Positions 24,257 to 33,337 of a DNA stretch of 64,000 nt are shown here, piece after piece; positions within the stretch are counted from its first letter, which is position 1, and each line of letters begins with the position of its first letter. The notes beneath the pieces were generated by a model. That model worked only from the letters and a program-made list of their open reading frames with translations. It made no database searches and was not told the origin of the DNA. The position numbers and the translations under genes were made by a program. The stretch covers positions 1 to 64,000 of the forward strand of contig JBBDSU010000061.1 in NCBI GenBank assembly GCA_040904825.1. Reading direction: 5' to 3'. Source of the DNA: JBBDSU01 sp040904825 (GTDB lineage Bacteria; Actinomycetota; Nitriliruptoria; Nitriliruptorales; Nitriliruptoraceae).

Positions 24257-25057
24257 TCAGCCAGCGCCCTGCTCGGCCGGCACTGGACGCAACACGGCGC
24301 CCAGCGCACCCGCGAAGTTGTCGAGACTGTCACGCTTGGGCACCTGCACCCATCCTTCGGCGCGTGCATGGACCTGCTGATCGTCGGGCACACGTTCGGT
24401 CAACCCCAGGCGTGCCATGACCGCGACAAGTCCGGCCACAACCGCATTGAGCTGGCCGCCATCGCGAACCTGGAGCGACGCCGCGGGAACCGACAGGCGT
24501 CCTGCCAGTCCTGCGACGATCGTCTCACGCACTTCGGCGATGTCAGCCCTGCCTTCATGCGCGACATAGCCGCAATACGGCAGCCGCCATTGGAACATCG
24601 CGACAGCTGGATCCACCTCAACAACGCGGCGAACGGCGAGGGTGGGATCAAGCAGTGTGGGTTCATGGTCGGCCAGCAGCCGGGTCGCCCGCATGCCTGC
24701 CATAGCCCGTCGACCAGCCGCGCTCTCAGTGGGCATGGGCAGCTCGTTGAGATGCTCCCGACGCCACCGGTCAGTTGCCCGGATCCGATAGCGCGTCGAC
24801 AGGTGTGCGGTCACGACCTTGGCTAGATCGCCTTCAGACTCGCTGTCGTGCGTTCGCTCTGCAGCACGCGCAGCGACGGTCACCGGTGCATTGATGCCGA
24901 CCGCGTCAATGCCATGATCGGCCAACAGTGATGCCAGATGGGCATCCGACACCGAGGTGACCGTGCGCTCGACGGTCACCAGTTCGGGCGCGCATGTCAG
25001 CACGGCAACCGAAGTCAGGGTCTCGTCCAGAGCCAACTCCACCCCAGCCACGCGCAT
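24257..25057 (-). CDS. DUF429 family protein (predicted RNase H-like nuclease)
   Basis: A 266-residue protein. The start ATG has GGAGG just upstream. The N-terminal VAGVELALDETLTSVAVL, the internal VGINAPVTV with following A-A-R-A-A-E-R, and a VVEVDPAVAMFQWRLPYCGY segment follow the DUF429 layout (D/E at the first strand, I-D/N-A-P, F/V-E-V-H/D-P). DUF429 is predicted to have an RNase H-like fold. The late D-A-x-x-A motif is altered here, so catalytic competence is unsure. It lies between an LCP gene and a divergent lipoprotein gene. Confidence 0.6.
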   Translation of the reverse strand: MRVAGVELALDETLTSVAVLTCAPELVTVERTVTSVSDAHLASLLADHGIDAVGINAPVTVAARAAERTHDSESEGDLAKVVTAHLSTRYRIRATDRWRREHLNELPMPTESAAGRRAMAGMRATRLLADHEPTLLDPTLAVRRVVEVDPAVAMFQWRLPYCGYVAHEGRADIAEVRETIVAGLAGRLSVPAASLQVRDGGQLNAVVAGLVAVMARLGLTERVPDDQQVHARAEGWVQVPKRDSLDNFAGALGAVLRPVPAEQGAG

Positions 25058-25329
25058 CGCGCCACCTCCGTGGTTACACCTGCAGTTGGTCTCTGGCTGG
25101 TTCACACATCGCTGCGCCGCCACCGTCATCGCCCGATACGCCACTGACGTTACGGTACATCACTTAGCGTATTGGTACCGCTACCTATTGTCATATTGGG
25201 TCGTCATCAGATCCTCGAATCCGCACACGCTGATCGCTACCGTTCCAAGGGGTCCTCCAGCCTTGACGACCTCACGCCGGCCTCACCACAGGACAGAGCG
25301 TCCCCGCATTCGTGCCTCTAGGAGCCACA

Positions 25330-26040
25330 ATGTTCAATTCGACTCTCCGAGGTATCCCGGTCACCGCAGCCGCAGTGATGGCACTCGTCGTCGCTGGCTG
25401 TGCGAGCAACGACGACCGTGTCGCCGAGCTTGAACGAGAGCTCGCGCAGATGACTGCAGAACGCGATGATCTGCGCCAACAGCGCGACGAACTCGCGGCG
25501 ACGCTCGATGAGCGCAATGACGACGACACCGCAGCCGACGACACACCGGCGGACGACGCTGCCAGCGAAGACGACGCTGTCGGCGACGACGACCCCAATA
25601 AAGGCGACGACGTCACCCGGCCATCCGCAGCGATGGAGCGCTCAGAAGAAGGCCTCGTCGACCAGATTCGCATGCTGCTCGACTGGGGAGCGTTGCCTCA
25701 AGGGTGGGAGCCCGGCTCGACTCCGTGGCGATCGTTCGACCTGCCCGAAGATGTGATGGGCATCTATGCCGAACCAGGCCTGTTCGTGATAGATCTGGCC
25801 AGAGTGCTCGACGGTCCGATGCTCGGACTCGAAGTGTGGGAATCGACGGTGCGGGTTCTGCCAGGCGACGACGATGACCGCGCAACGGTCGCTGTCCTGT
25901 CGTGGGGCTTCGCCGACGATTCGGTCAGGGGACAAGATGTCCGGGTCGAGATGACGCGGATCGACGGCGCATGGTCAGCCGACGAGGCCGAGGTTCGCTA
26001 CCACTGTCTGCGAGGAGTGTCCGGCGACTTGTGCGTGTGA
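25330..26040 (+). CDS. Putative lipoprotein with coiled coil and acidic linker
   Basis: A 236-residue protein from the ATG at 25330 (TAGGAG upstream). The signal peptide ends in the lipobox V-A-G-C. A coiled coil of about 40 residues follows (VAELERELAQMTAERDDLRQ), then a highly acidic Asp/Ala linker to about residue 100. The C-terminal domain (about 105-236) has a Trp-rich start (WGALPQGWEPGSTPWRSF) and two cysteines near the end. Likely surface-anchored; no family recognised. The 270-base region before it is AT-richer than its neighbours. Confidence 0.68.
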   Translation: MFNSTLRGIPVTAAAVMALVVAGCASNDDRVAELERELAQMTAERDDLRQQRDELAATLDERNDDDTAADDTPADDAASEDDAVGDDDPNKGDDVTRPSAAMERSEEGLVDQIRMLLDWGALPQGWEPGSTPWRSFDLPEDVMGIYAEPGLFVIDLARVLDGPMLGLEVWESTVRVLPGDDDDRATVAVLSWGFADDSVRGQDVRVEMTRIDGAWSADEAEVRYHCLRGVSGDLCV

Positions 26041-26078
26041 ACGGATGCACGTGAGCGCGATGCGCATCTCGCCTCGGC

Positions 26079-27794
26079 TTACGACAGTTCGCCACGTCGA
26101 GCGCGCTTGACGTCGTACATCGCACGATCAGCCTGGGCGAGGGCATCAGACATCGCCAGGGTCCCCGGCACCTGCACAGCACCAACACTGGCCTTGACTG
26201 CCACAACACTGCCGTCTTCCGTCTGCACCGTGATGTCGCCATCAAACGCGCGGCGCAGCCGGGCCACGAGTTGATCGAAGGCAGCGCCGTCGGAAGCCCC
26301 ATCGCAGACGATGACGACGAACTCGTCGCCGCCGACCCGGGCGACGGCGTCATCGGCACGGACCTCTCGACGAAGGCGCTCGGCGACTTCCTGCAGGATC
26401 AAATCACCAAGCGGATGCCCGTGGGAGTCATTGACAGGCTTGAACGCGTCGAGGTCAATGAACACAACCCCTAGATCTCTGGTGACGTCGCGTTCGTCGT
26501 ACCACTGCTCCAGCCCGCGCCGATTCGCCACCCATGTCAGCGGATCCCGGCCCGCATCGTCACGCAGTCGATCTTCGACGCGTCGTCGTTCGGTCAGGTC
26601 GATGACCTGGCTGACGAAATGCACCGCTGTGCCATCGTCGTCACGGACGAGGGCTTTCGACAGCAGCGCCGGCAACCAACGTCCGTCCGGCAGCAGGTAG
26701 CGCTTCTCCATCTCGTAGCGTGAACGCTCTCCTCGCAGGCAGGCCGCAGATCCTTCGAGATCCTCAGCCCGATCATCCGGATGGGTGATCTCTTCGACCG
26801 TCATCGCCAAGAGCGTGGCACGGTCGCGCTCAAACAAGTTGCACAGCCGGCTGTTGACGGCGATGAACCGGCCATCAGGATCGACCAGGGCAATGCCAAT
26901 CGGCGACTGCTCCACCGTGAGTTCGTACTGGCGAAGCGCGACCGTCAGCGAGTTGCTCACGCGCCGCTGTTCCCGGACGGCGACACCCAGCGCGGCAAGC
27001 AGCACCATCGCCGGTCCAACGGTCACAGCAATCGACAACGTCACCGGATGCATCCCAGCCGTCCGGCCGGCCAGGCCAAGCACGCCGGGGAGGAACGGCA
27101 CCGCCAGGATCCATGGCAGCATATGGTTGACGACCACCTTGTCGGCATCCGACTTGACCAGTCGATCCAGGGGCCAGCGATCGGGACGAACGGCCATCGT
27201 GGCGATGGCGAGCAGCAACATGACTGAGGCTGTCATCCCGACCATCGGCCGGATTCGCGGCAGGAAGACCCATTCTCCGTGTCCCAGCGCTATCGCGGTC
27301 GTGGTTCCCACCGCCAGCAGGCCGGCCATGACCAAAATGATCCCGCGGAAGATCTGGGCGCCTGTCCGGAGGTTGTCAACCAGCACCGAACTCCACGCCA
27401 AAAGCCCGAAGACGCCAATGGCCTGAGTGCTCGGCAAGTGCGCAGACCATCCCGACGATGCCGGGCACCAGCGATCGACCGTGCCGACGTCACACCCAGC
27501 GCTCACCAGCCACAGGCCAGTGCTTAGCACAGCGACAGACATGAAGATGGGACGGGCAACATGGTGGCGGCCGCTGCCGACCAACCACAGGCCGATCGCA
27601 ACGACGGCCGACAGTCCGGCGGTAAAGGGGCTCATCGACGTGATCGTGGATCCTGACAAAATGAGCACGTTCATGGCGCTGGCCGCCGCGAGCAACGTCA
27701 TGGCGGCTGCCACCGCTGCGGAAAGCCATCGGCCGACGGCGCGATAGCCATCCAACAAAGGCTGGCTGGACTGCTGGACCTCAGCGCCGGTCAT
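26079..27794 (-). CDS. Membrane PAS-GGDEF diguanylate cyclase
   Basis: About 571 residues from ATG 27794, chosen for its AGGAA; a TTG at 27824 is weaker. The N-terminal half contains around eight hydrophobic helices. A PAS domain follows from about 300 to 415 (QSPIGIALVDPDGRFIAVNS, with a PAC end SQVIDLTERRRVEDRLRDDA). The GGDEF domain has RVGGDEFVVI and an I-site RADD five residues before it. It should sense through PAS and make c-di-GMP at the inner membrane. No EAL domain. It is the second of three such enzymes in the window. Confidence 0.88.
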   Translation of the reverse strand: MTGAEVQQSSQPLLDGYRAVGRWLSAAVAAAMTLLAAASAMNVLILSGSTITSMSPFTAGLSAVVAIGLWLVGSGRHHVARPIFMSVAVLSTGLWLVSAGCDVGTVDRWCPASSGWSAHLPSTQAIGVFGLLAWSSVLVDNLRTGAQIFRGIILVMAGLLAVGTTTAIALGHGEWVFLPRIRPMVGMTASVMLLLAIATMAVRPDRWPLDRLVKSDADKVVVNHMLPWILAVPFLPGVLGLAGRTAGMHPVTLSIAVTVGPAMVLLAALGVAVREQRRVSNSLTVALRQYELTVEQSPIGIALVDPDGRFIAVNSRLCNLFERDRATLLAMTVEEITHPDDRAEDLEGSAACLRGERSRYEMEKRYLLPDGRWLPALLSKALVRDDDGTAVHFVSQVIDLTERRRVEDRLRDDAGRDPLTWVANRRGLEQWYDERDVTRDLGVVFIDLDAFKPVNDSHGHPLGDLILQEVAERLRREVRADDAVARVGGDEFVVIVCDGASDGAAFDQLVARLRRAFDGDITVQTEDGSVVAVKASVGAVQVPGTLAMSDALAQADRAMYDVKRARRGELS

Positions 27795-27926
27795 GGGTTC
27801 CTGTGATCTTCGGGCGACACTCAACGAGCGGTATCGTGCGGTGGGAGCGACAGATTGCTGCGTCCGGGCTCCACGCGCAACCGGCCAGCTGACCTATCCG
27901 TACCTGCCAGCGATTGAAGGCGCCTG

Positions 27927-28118
27927 ATGAACCCGTTGAGGACTTCCCAGTGGTATGGCGGCGGGGACCGCAATACCTACCTCCACCGCGACTGGATGCG
28001 CCGTGGACTCCCCGACTCTGCGTTCAGCGGCAAGCCGCACATTGCGGTGGTGAATACGGCATCAGATTTCTCGCCGTGCAATACGTCAGGTCCAGACGTC
28101 ACCCGAGAGGCCCATTGA
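27927..28118 (+). pseudogene. Truncated IlvD/Edd-type dehydratase N-terminus
   Basis: Sixty-three codons that match only the start of IlvD/Edd family dehydratases (normally about 570 residues). PLRTSQWYGGGDRNTYLHRD and the SGKPHIAVVNTASDFSPCN segment are typical, including the first Fe-S cluster Cys. The frame then runs into unrelated sequence and stops two bases before the next gene. Most of the dehydratase has been deleted. The family includes sugar-acid dehydratases, and the neighbour is a sugar-acid-type SDR, so a pathway for sugar acids may have been lost. Confidence 0.68.
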
Positions 28119-28120
28119 CC

Positions 28121-28888
28121 ATGGCAGTACTTGATGCGTTTCGGCTCGATGGGCAGTGCGCTCTCGTCACGGGAGCGCGGCGCGGCATCGGCCTCGGCAT
28201 GGCCGTTGCCCTGGCCGAGGCGGGCGCCGACATCGTGGGCGTCGCCCGTCGTTTCGAGGACGACGAGCCGCTGCGAGACCTGGTGGAAGCGACCGGGCGG
28301 ACGATCTCGTTGCATGCTGTTGATCTCGGTCGTCGTGGGCAAGTCGACAGGTTTCTCGCCGAACTCGATGGCGCCGGCCAGCACGTTGACATCTTGGTGA
28401 ACAACGCCGGGATCATCGACCGCACACCGTCGGTCGACCATAGTGACGACATCTGGGACGAGGTGGTCGAGGTCGACCTGACCAATCCGTTTCGGCTCGC
28501 TCGCGCCATCGGCGCCAGCATGCTCGAACGCGGCCACGGCAAGATCATCATGGTTGGCTCGGTGCTGAGCTTCCAGGGCGGCATCAGCGTCGCCAGCTAC
28601 GCGGCCGCCAAGCACGGCCTGATCGGTGTGACGCAGGCGCTGGCCAACGAGTGGGCCGGGCACGGTGTCAACGTCAACGCCATCGCTCCCGGCTATATCG
28701 CCACCGATGCGACCGAAACGCTCCGGCTCGACACCGAACGCAGTGCCGCATTGGCAAGCCGCATCCCAGCCGGCCGATGGGGAGTGCCCGAAGACCTCGC
28801 CGGCGCGACCGTGTTCCTGGCGTCACGCGCGTCCGACTACGTCAACGGCACAACGATCGCAGTCGATGGCGGCTGGCTTTCCCGCTGA
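28121..28888 (+). CDS. SDR family oxidoreductase (2-deoxy-D-gluconate 3-dehydrogenase-like)
   Basis: A 255-residue classical short-chain dehydrogenase. It shows the cofactor motif TGARRGIGLGMAVALAEAGA, NNAG, catalytic Ser in VGSVLSFQGG and Y-A-A-A-K. The F-Q-G-G segment and the I-A-P-G-Y-I-A-T-D start resemble KduD-type enzymes, suggesting a sugar-acid substrate. NAD(P) preference is unclear. The ATG follows two bases after the truncated dehydratase. It is complete and likely functional, though its original partner is gone. Confidence 0.82.
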   Translation: MAVLDAFRLDGQCALVTGARRGIGLGMAVALAEAGADIVGVARRFEDDEPLRDLVEATGRTISLHAVDLGRRGQVDRFLAELDGAGQHVDILVNNAGIIDRTPSVDHSDDIWDEVVEVDLTNPFRLARAIGASMLERGHGKIIMVGSVLSFQGGISVASYAAAKHGLIGVTQALANEWAGHGVNVNAIAPGYIATDATETLRLDTERSAALASRIPAGRWGVPEDLAGATVFLASRASDYVNGTTIAVDGGWLSR

Positions 28889-28915
28889 CCGGCACCCGTT
28901 GCCGTCACTGACCTG

Positions 28916-30937
28916 TCACGTCCGCTGTGCCCGGGACGCGCCGCCGCTGCGCGACTCACCATGAAGCAGCGACCGGCCATCGCTGACACCTACCGCATCA
29001 TCCGCCACGACGACGCTGCCGTGCCCTGCAGCCTTGGCCGCATACAACGCGGCGTCCGCACGACGAATCAACTGTCCCGACGAATCCCTCTCGACGTCAG
29101 CCAGCGCAACTCCGATGGAGATGTAGACGGTCAACTCCAGCCGATCTACGTGGATTGGCTGGCGAATGACGTCCGGCATGCGTTCAGCCATCCGCAGCAG
29201 CGCTTCTGGGGAGTCGAGATCCCGGCTGACAACGACAAACTCGTCACCGCCGATCCGTCCGACATCATCGTCAGCACGAACCGCTGACATCAGGCGAGAC
29301 GCGACCTGGCGGAGCACCTCATCGCCGACCACATGGCCGTGCGTATCGTTGATCTGCTTGAAGCCATCGAGGTCCGCCACGATGATGCCGAGCATCGACT
29401 CGTCAGCAAGCGCCTGCTCAAAAGCAGCCTCCAGACGCGCCTCAATGCCACGCCGGTTCAAGAGTCCGGTGAGGACGTCGCTGATGGCCGCGTGCTCCCA
29501 GTGGATCTCTGCCCGCTTGCGGTCAGTCACGTCACGCACGGTGAGCACAAGTCCTGGCACGTCGTCAGGGGGAAGTGCGTCGACGATGACCTCGAGCCAC
29601 TTGGCATCAGCCGAATACCCGGCTGCCTGCACGTCCGCCGATCGAGGCATCGGCGCCGCCGATGACAGCAGCTCGTCTACGACGGGCCAATCCTCTTCGT
29701 CGACGACCTCCCTCAAGTCGTGCCCCTCGAGTTGATGAGGATGCCGGCCCAGTTGCCGCCACGAAGCGGGGCTGGCGTAGCTCACACTCCAGGCGTCGAG
29801 CGACGCGCCGGCTTGTTCATGAGGTGCGTCATGGTCTGCTGCGTGCGAGCGTCGATGGACGACCAGCAACGCGTCGCCGGTATTCGCCACCAACGAAGCC
29901 ATCCGTTGCTCAGTCGACGTCGCCCGGCGCCACGCATCATCCCGTGCGACCCCGAGCAATCTGATCCTTGCCAGGACGGTAGGCACCAGCACCGCCCATG
30001 CCACGAACAGCGTCGTCGGACTTCCGGGTACGCCGCGAAGTTCAGCGGTCGCCAGAAGCCCTGGAGGAACCAGCAGAGCCAAGCCCAGCGCGATCGTCCG
30101 GGCCAGGCTCATGCGGTCGACCGGTGGCACGGCCCGCTCGGTCAAGTTGCGCATGCTCGGATGGAGCGCCGCGGCACCGGCCATCAAGTTGGCAGCCGCA
30201 CCATAAGCCGCACGTGCCCCGGCGTAGTGCGAACCGATATCGCCTGATGCTTCCCGGAATGCTCCCAACAGGAAGGCCCCCAGCGCGCTGAGCAAACCGA
30301 CCGCCAGCAACACCATGACCGCGCGCGATTCCCTGGGCAGCACCCGGGCGGTACGCACCAGCAAGCCGAACACGGCGACGAGGAACAGGATCTGCAGCGA
30401 CCCGGCAATCTCGGTGCCGCCGCCGGCCCACCCTGGCACTGCATTGGCGACGACACCCAGGTGCCAGACCGCAGTTCCGGCGGCCAGCGCCAAGACGACG
30501 GCGTCGAGTGTCCCCCCATGGTCGTTGCCGCGCACGATGCGCGTCGCGTCGAACATCGCCCCAAGGATCAGCAACCCCGCGAGTGAGGTCAGCCACGCGT
30601 CAGCGGGAACGTTGCTGGTGACCACACCATCAACCGATACCGACAAGACAATCGCATCGCCGGTCAGGCTCAATGTCAGCCCAAACGCCAGCAATATCCA
30701 CGGCCGCTTCGCCGACGGACGGTTGAGATACAGGGCGGCCACGATCGACAGGATGCCCACCAACACGAGCGCGAAGCGCAGCCGCAGCGCGCCCATCTCT
30801 GTCATCGTGGCGGTGAACGCCGCGGCTGGAAGCCCGAATGCGAGTACGGCAACGCAAGCCGAGCGCGCCCAGCGCACGCGAGGGTTGCTACCCGCCTGCC
30901 CGTCGGCGCCACGGTCGCCACGCTGATCGAGATTCAT
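28916..30937 (-). CDS. Large membrane diguanylate cyclase with PAS-like region
   Basis: About 673 residues from ATG 30937. Roughly eight to ten hydrophobic helices occupy the first half. A PAS-like stretch (about 350-480) has a YASPASWRQLGRHPHQLEGH core and a PAC end (LVLTVRDVTDRKRAEIHWEH). The GGDEF domain that follows has RIGGDEFVVV and an inhibitory RADD five residues before it. Organisation is close to the enzyme at 26079-27794, suggesting paralogy. It should synthesise c-di-GMP from GTP at the membrane. It is divergent from map. Confidence 0.86.
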   Translation of the reverse strand: MNLDQRGDRGADGQAGSNPRVRWARSACVAVLAFGLPAAAFTATMTEMGALRLRFALVLVGILSIVAALYLNRPSAKRPWILLAFGLTLSLTGDAIVLSVSVDGVVTSNVPADAWLTSLAGLLILGAMFDATRIVRGNDHGGTLDAVVLALAAGTAVWHLGVVANAVPGWAGGGTEIAGSLQILFLVAVFGLLVRTARVLPRESRAVMVLLAVGLLSALGAFLLGAFREASGDIGSHYAGARAAYGAAANLMAGAAALHPSMRNLTERAVPPVDRMSLARTIALGLALLVPPGLLATAELRGVPGSPTTLFVAWAVLVPTVLARIRLLGVARDDAWRRATSTEQRMASLVANTGDALLVVHRRSHAADHDAPHEQAGASLDAWSVSYASPASWRQLGRHPHQLEGHDLREVVDEEDWPVVDELLSSAAPMPRSADVQAAGYSADAKWLEVIVDALPPDDVPGLVLTVRDVTDRKRAEIHWEHAAISDVLTGLLNRRGIEARLEAAFEQALADESMLGIIVADLDGFKQINDTHGHVVGDEVLRQVASRLMSAVRADDDVGRIGGDEFVVVSRDLDSPEALLRMAERMPDVIRQPIHVDRLELTVYISIGVALADVERDSSGQLIRRADAALYAAKAAGHGSVVVADDAVGVSDGRSLLHGESRSGGASRAQRT

Positions 30938-31139
30938 GTCCGAGGGAGTCGCTCTCCGGCTCGTTGGAGGTGCCAGCAACGCCGACCAACCCGGCACGCG
31001 CTGGAAGCCTCGCGGATGATATTCCGTCGTGCGACAGTTGGCCGCACGACCTAGAAAGACAAAGAACACCATACCGGCACCGGAGACCGAATCTGTGATG
31101 GGTAAGGTCCTTGCCTCAACAGACCATCACGGAGCCGCC

Positions 31140-31907
31140 ATGATCGTCCGCAAGACCGCTCGCGAGATCGACGCGATGAGAGAAGCTGGCCGTGTCGTTG
31201 CGCGCGCACACGACGCGATGCAGGCGGCAGCCCGGCCCGGCACCACACTGATCGAGCTGGACCGCATTGCCGATGAGGTGCTGCAGGACGCGGGCGCAGT
31301 CTCGGCGTTCCGCGGCTACAAGCCGCACTTCGCGCCGACGCCATTTCCTGGCGTCATCTGCGCATCGGTCAACGACGTCGTCGTCCATGGCATTCCGACG
31401 GATCAACAGCTTGCCGATGGCGATCTTGTCAGCATCGACCTTGGTGCGATCTTGGATGGCTGGGTCGGCGACGCTGCGCGCAGCTACATCGTCGGCTCGC
31501 CAGCCCCTGAAGATGTGGTGCTGATTGAGCGCACCGAGCAGGCTCTCGAGGCGGGAATTGCCGCGGCGACGGTTGGCAACCACATCGGCGACATTGCCCA
31601 CGCCATCGGCATGATCGCCCGTGCGCACGGCTATGGCATGCCAACTGGCTGGGGCGGCCACGGCATCGGCCGCGAGATGCATGAAGATCCGTCGGTGCCC
31701 AACGAAGGCCAGGCAGGCCGCGGCCTCAAGCTCAAGGCCGGTCTGGTGATTGCGATCGAACCGATGTTTATGGCCGGCGGCAGTGACGAGGTCGTCGTCG
31801 ATAGTGATGGGTGGACGATCCGCACGGTCGACTCAAGCCGTGCAGCGCACGCTGAACACACCATCGCCATCACCAGCGACGGTCCGCGGATCCTGACCGT
31901 CGTGTGA
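31140..31907 (+). CDS. map: Methionine aminopeptidase, type I
   Basis: A 255-residue enzyme that removes the initiator Met from nascent proteins. Metal ligands are visible in VSIDLGAILDGWVGDAARSY (two Asp), GHGIGREMHEDP (His), AIEPMF (Glu) and HAEHTIAI (Glu). The N-terminal IVRKTAREIDAMREAGRVVA is typical. Start at 31140 with CACGGAG upstream. It is not next to secY/adk here, so it may be a second paralogue or a relocated single copy. No zinc-finger N-terminal extension is present. Confidence 0.95.
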   Translation: MIVRKTAREIDAMREAGRVVARAHDAMQAAARPGTTLIELDRIADEVLQDAGAVSAFRGYKPHFAPTPFPGVICASVNDVVVHGIPTDQQLADGDLVSIDLGAILDGWVGDAARSYIVGSPAPEDVVLIERTEQALEAGIAAATVGNHIGDIAHAIGMIARAHGYGMPTGWGGHGIGREMHEDPSVPNEGQAGRGLKLKAGLVIAIEPMFMAGGSDEVVVDSDGWTIRTVDSSRAAHAEHTIAITSDGPRILTVV

Positions 31908-31950
31908 CCCTGGCCACGATCAATGTCCCCGTCGGTTGAGGTGAAGCGAC

Positions 31951-33327
31951 ATGACACAGACACTCATCACGTCATCCATACCGGCACGGCCACCGCGCGT
32001 ATCGGCAGGTGCGCGCGCCATCGTGGTGTCGATTGTCCTTGCCATCATGACGGCCGCATGCGGCACCTCGGGCGTCGAGCCACCTCCCCAGGAGACCGGC
32101 CAGGAGGCGGCCCCTTCCCCCGCACCGCCGCCGGAACCGGCCGAATCTGCACCACCCGAGGGTGAGCGCGACCACGAAGCGGAAGCCGATACCGCTCCTG
32201 AATCTGGCGCACCAGCTGTCCCGAGTGCCGCAAGCGGACCTTGGCGAGGGGCGTGGATCCACTTGTTCGACGGCACGCTCAAATCGCGATCATCGATCGA
32301 AGCCGCCGTCTCCGAACTGGCCGCAGCAGGCGCGGACACGATCATTGCTCAGGTCGCCCGTCGCCACGACGCCTACTACAACTCGTCGGTGCTGCCACGA
32401 ACCGTTGATCCGCTTATGCCCGACAACCTTGATGTCTTGGAGATTCTGACCGACGCAGCCCATCTGCGCGGCATGCGAGTCCACGCCTGGATTTCAGTCG
32501 CGCCGACATGGCATGCCGTGTACGCAGATCTGGACCATCCGGAAGGCTGGATGGCCACAACCCATGGGCTGGACGCACCGGAAGAGGACCGCTGGGTGAC
32601 GCGAACCATCGATGGCGACTGGGATGAGTACCTCGATCCTGGGCTCCTTGAGGTACATGACCACGTCGCGGCCATCGCCACTGAAATTGTCGACCGTTAC
32701 CCGGTCGACGGCATCCACCTCGACTACGTGCGCTACGCCTCCGAGCGACATGGATACCACCCTGGCGCGCTGGCGCGCTTCCATGCCGAGACGACACGGA
32801 CAGACGTCCCTGAACCAGATGACCTCGAGTGGGTCGAATGGCGGCACGCCCAGACACATCAGTTGATACGGCACGTCGCCGAGGCGCTGGGCGGAGCGTC
32901 CCGACAAGTCGCGTTGTCGGCAGCCGTCGTGACCTGGGGCGCGGGACCATCGGCGCCAACCGCCGACGCGTTCAGCGTGACACGTCCCGCGACCGAAGCG
33001 CTGCAGAATTGGCCTTCCTGGGTGCGTGACGGCCTCGTCGACGCTGTCGTCCCGATGAACTACTTCCGGGCGCATGTCGAGGAACAGGCCGCCTGGTTCG
33101 ACCAATGGCTGGCCTTCGGTGCCGAGTTGGCGACCACCACCGACGTCCTGATCGTGCCAGGCATCGGTGGATGGCTGAACGAACCTGACGCGACGCTGGA
33201 GCAGGTCGCCGCGGCGATGGCAGCCGGTGATGGCGCGGTTGTCTATTCGTTCCAGCAACCCACCAGGGACGAGTCCCGAGGTGTGTGGGCTGATCTGGCG
33301 GCCGGGCCGTGGGCGGCCCGGCCGTGA
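31951..33327 (+). CDS. Lipoprotein glycoside hydrolase-like (GHL10/DUF187) protein
   Basis: A 458-residue protein. A signal peptide ends with the lipobox T-A-A-C near residue 36, then comes a Pro/Glu-rich linker to about residue 95. The catalytic-type (beta/alpha)8 domain of the GHL10 family (PF02638, YngK-like) follows. It opens with RGAWIHLFDGTLKSRSSIEA and includes MRVHAWISVAP, then DGIHLDYVRYA with the invariant Asp and Tyr and a late VVPMNYFR. The family is thought to act on envelope polysaccharides. The gene ends in a perfect hairpin. Confidence 0.8.
   Translation: MTQTLITSSIPARPPRVSAGARAIVVSIVLAIMTAACGTSGVEPPPQETGQEAAPSPAPPPEPAESAPPEGERDHEAEADTAPESGAPAVPSAASGPWRGAWIHLFDGTLKSRSSIEAAVSELAAAGADTIIAQVARRHDAYYNSSVLPRTVDPLMPDNLDVLEILTDAAHLRGMRVHAWISVAPTWHAVYADLDHPEGWMATTHGLDAPEEDRWVTRTIDGDWDEYLDPGLLEVHDHVAAIATEIVDRYPVDGIHLDYVRYASERHGYHPGALARFHAETTRTDVPEPDDLEWVEWRHAQTHQLIRHVAEALGGASRQVALSAAVVTWGAGPSAPTADAFSVTRPATEALQNWPSWVRDGLVDAVVPMNYFRAHVEEQAAWFDQWLAFGAELATTTDVLIVPGIGGWLNEPDATLEQVAAAMAAGDGAVVYSFQQPTRDESRGVWADLAAGPWAARP
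33300..33323 (+). terminator. Strong GC hairpin at the end of the GHL10 gene
   Basis: GGCCGGGCC, the loop GTGGGC, then GGCCCGGCC form a perfect 9-bp stem that ends just before the stop codon. It covers the last codons of the gene. No T-run follows, so termination would need to be Rho-dependent or intrinsic of the GC-rich type. Confidence 0.45.
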
Positions 33328-33337
33328 CGTCGAGGAT

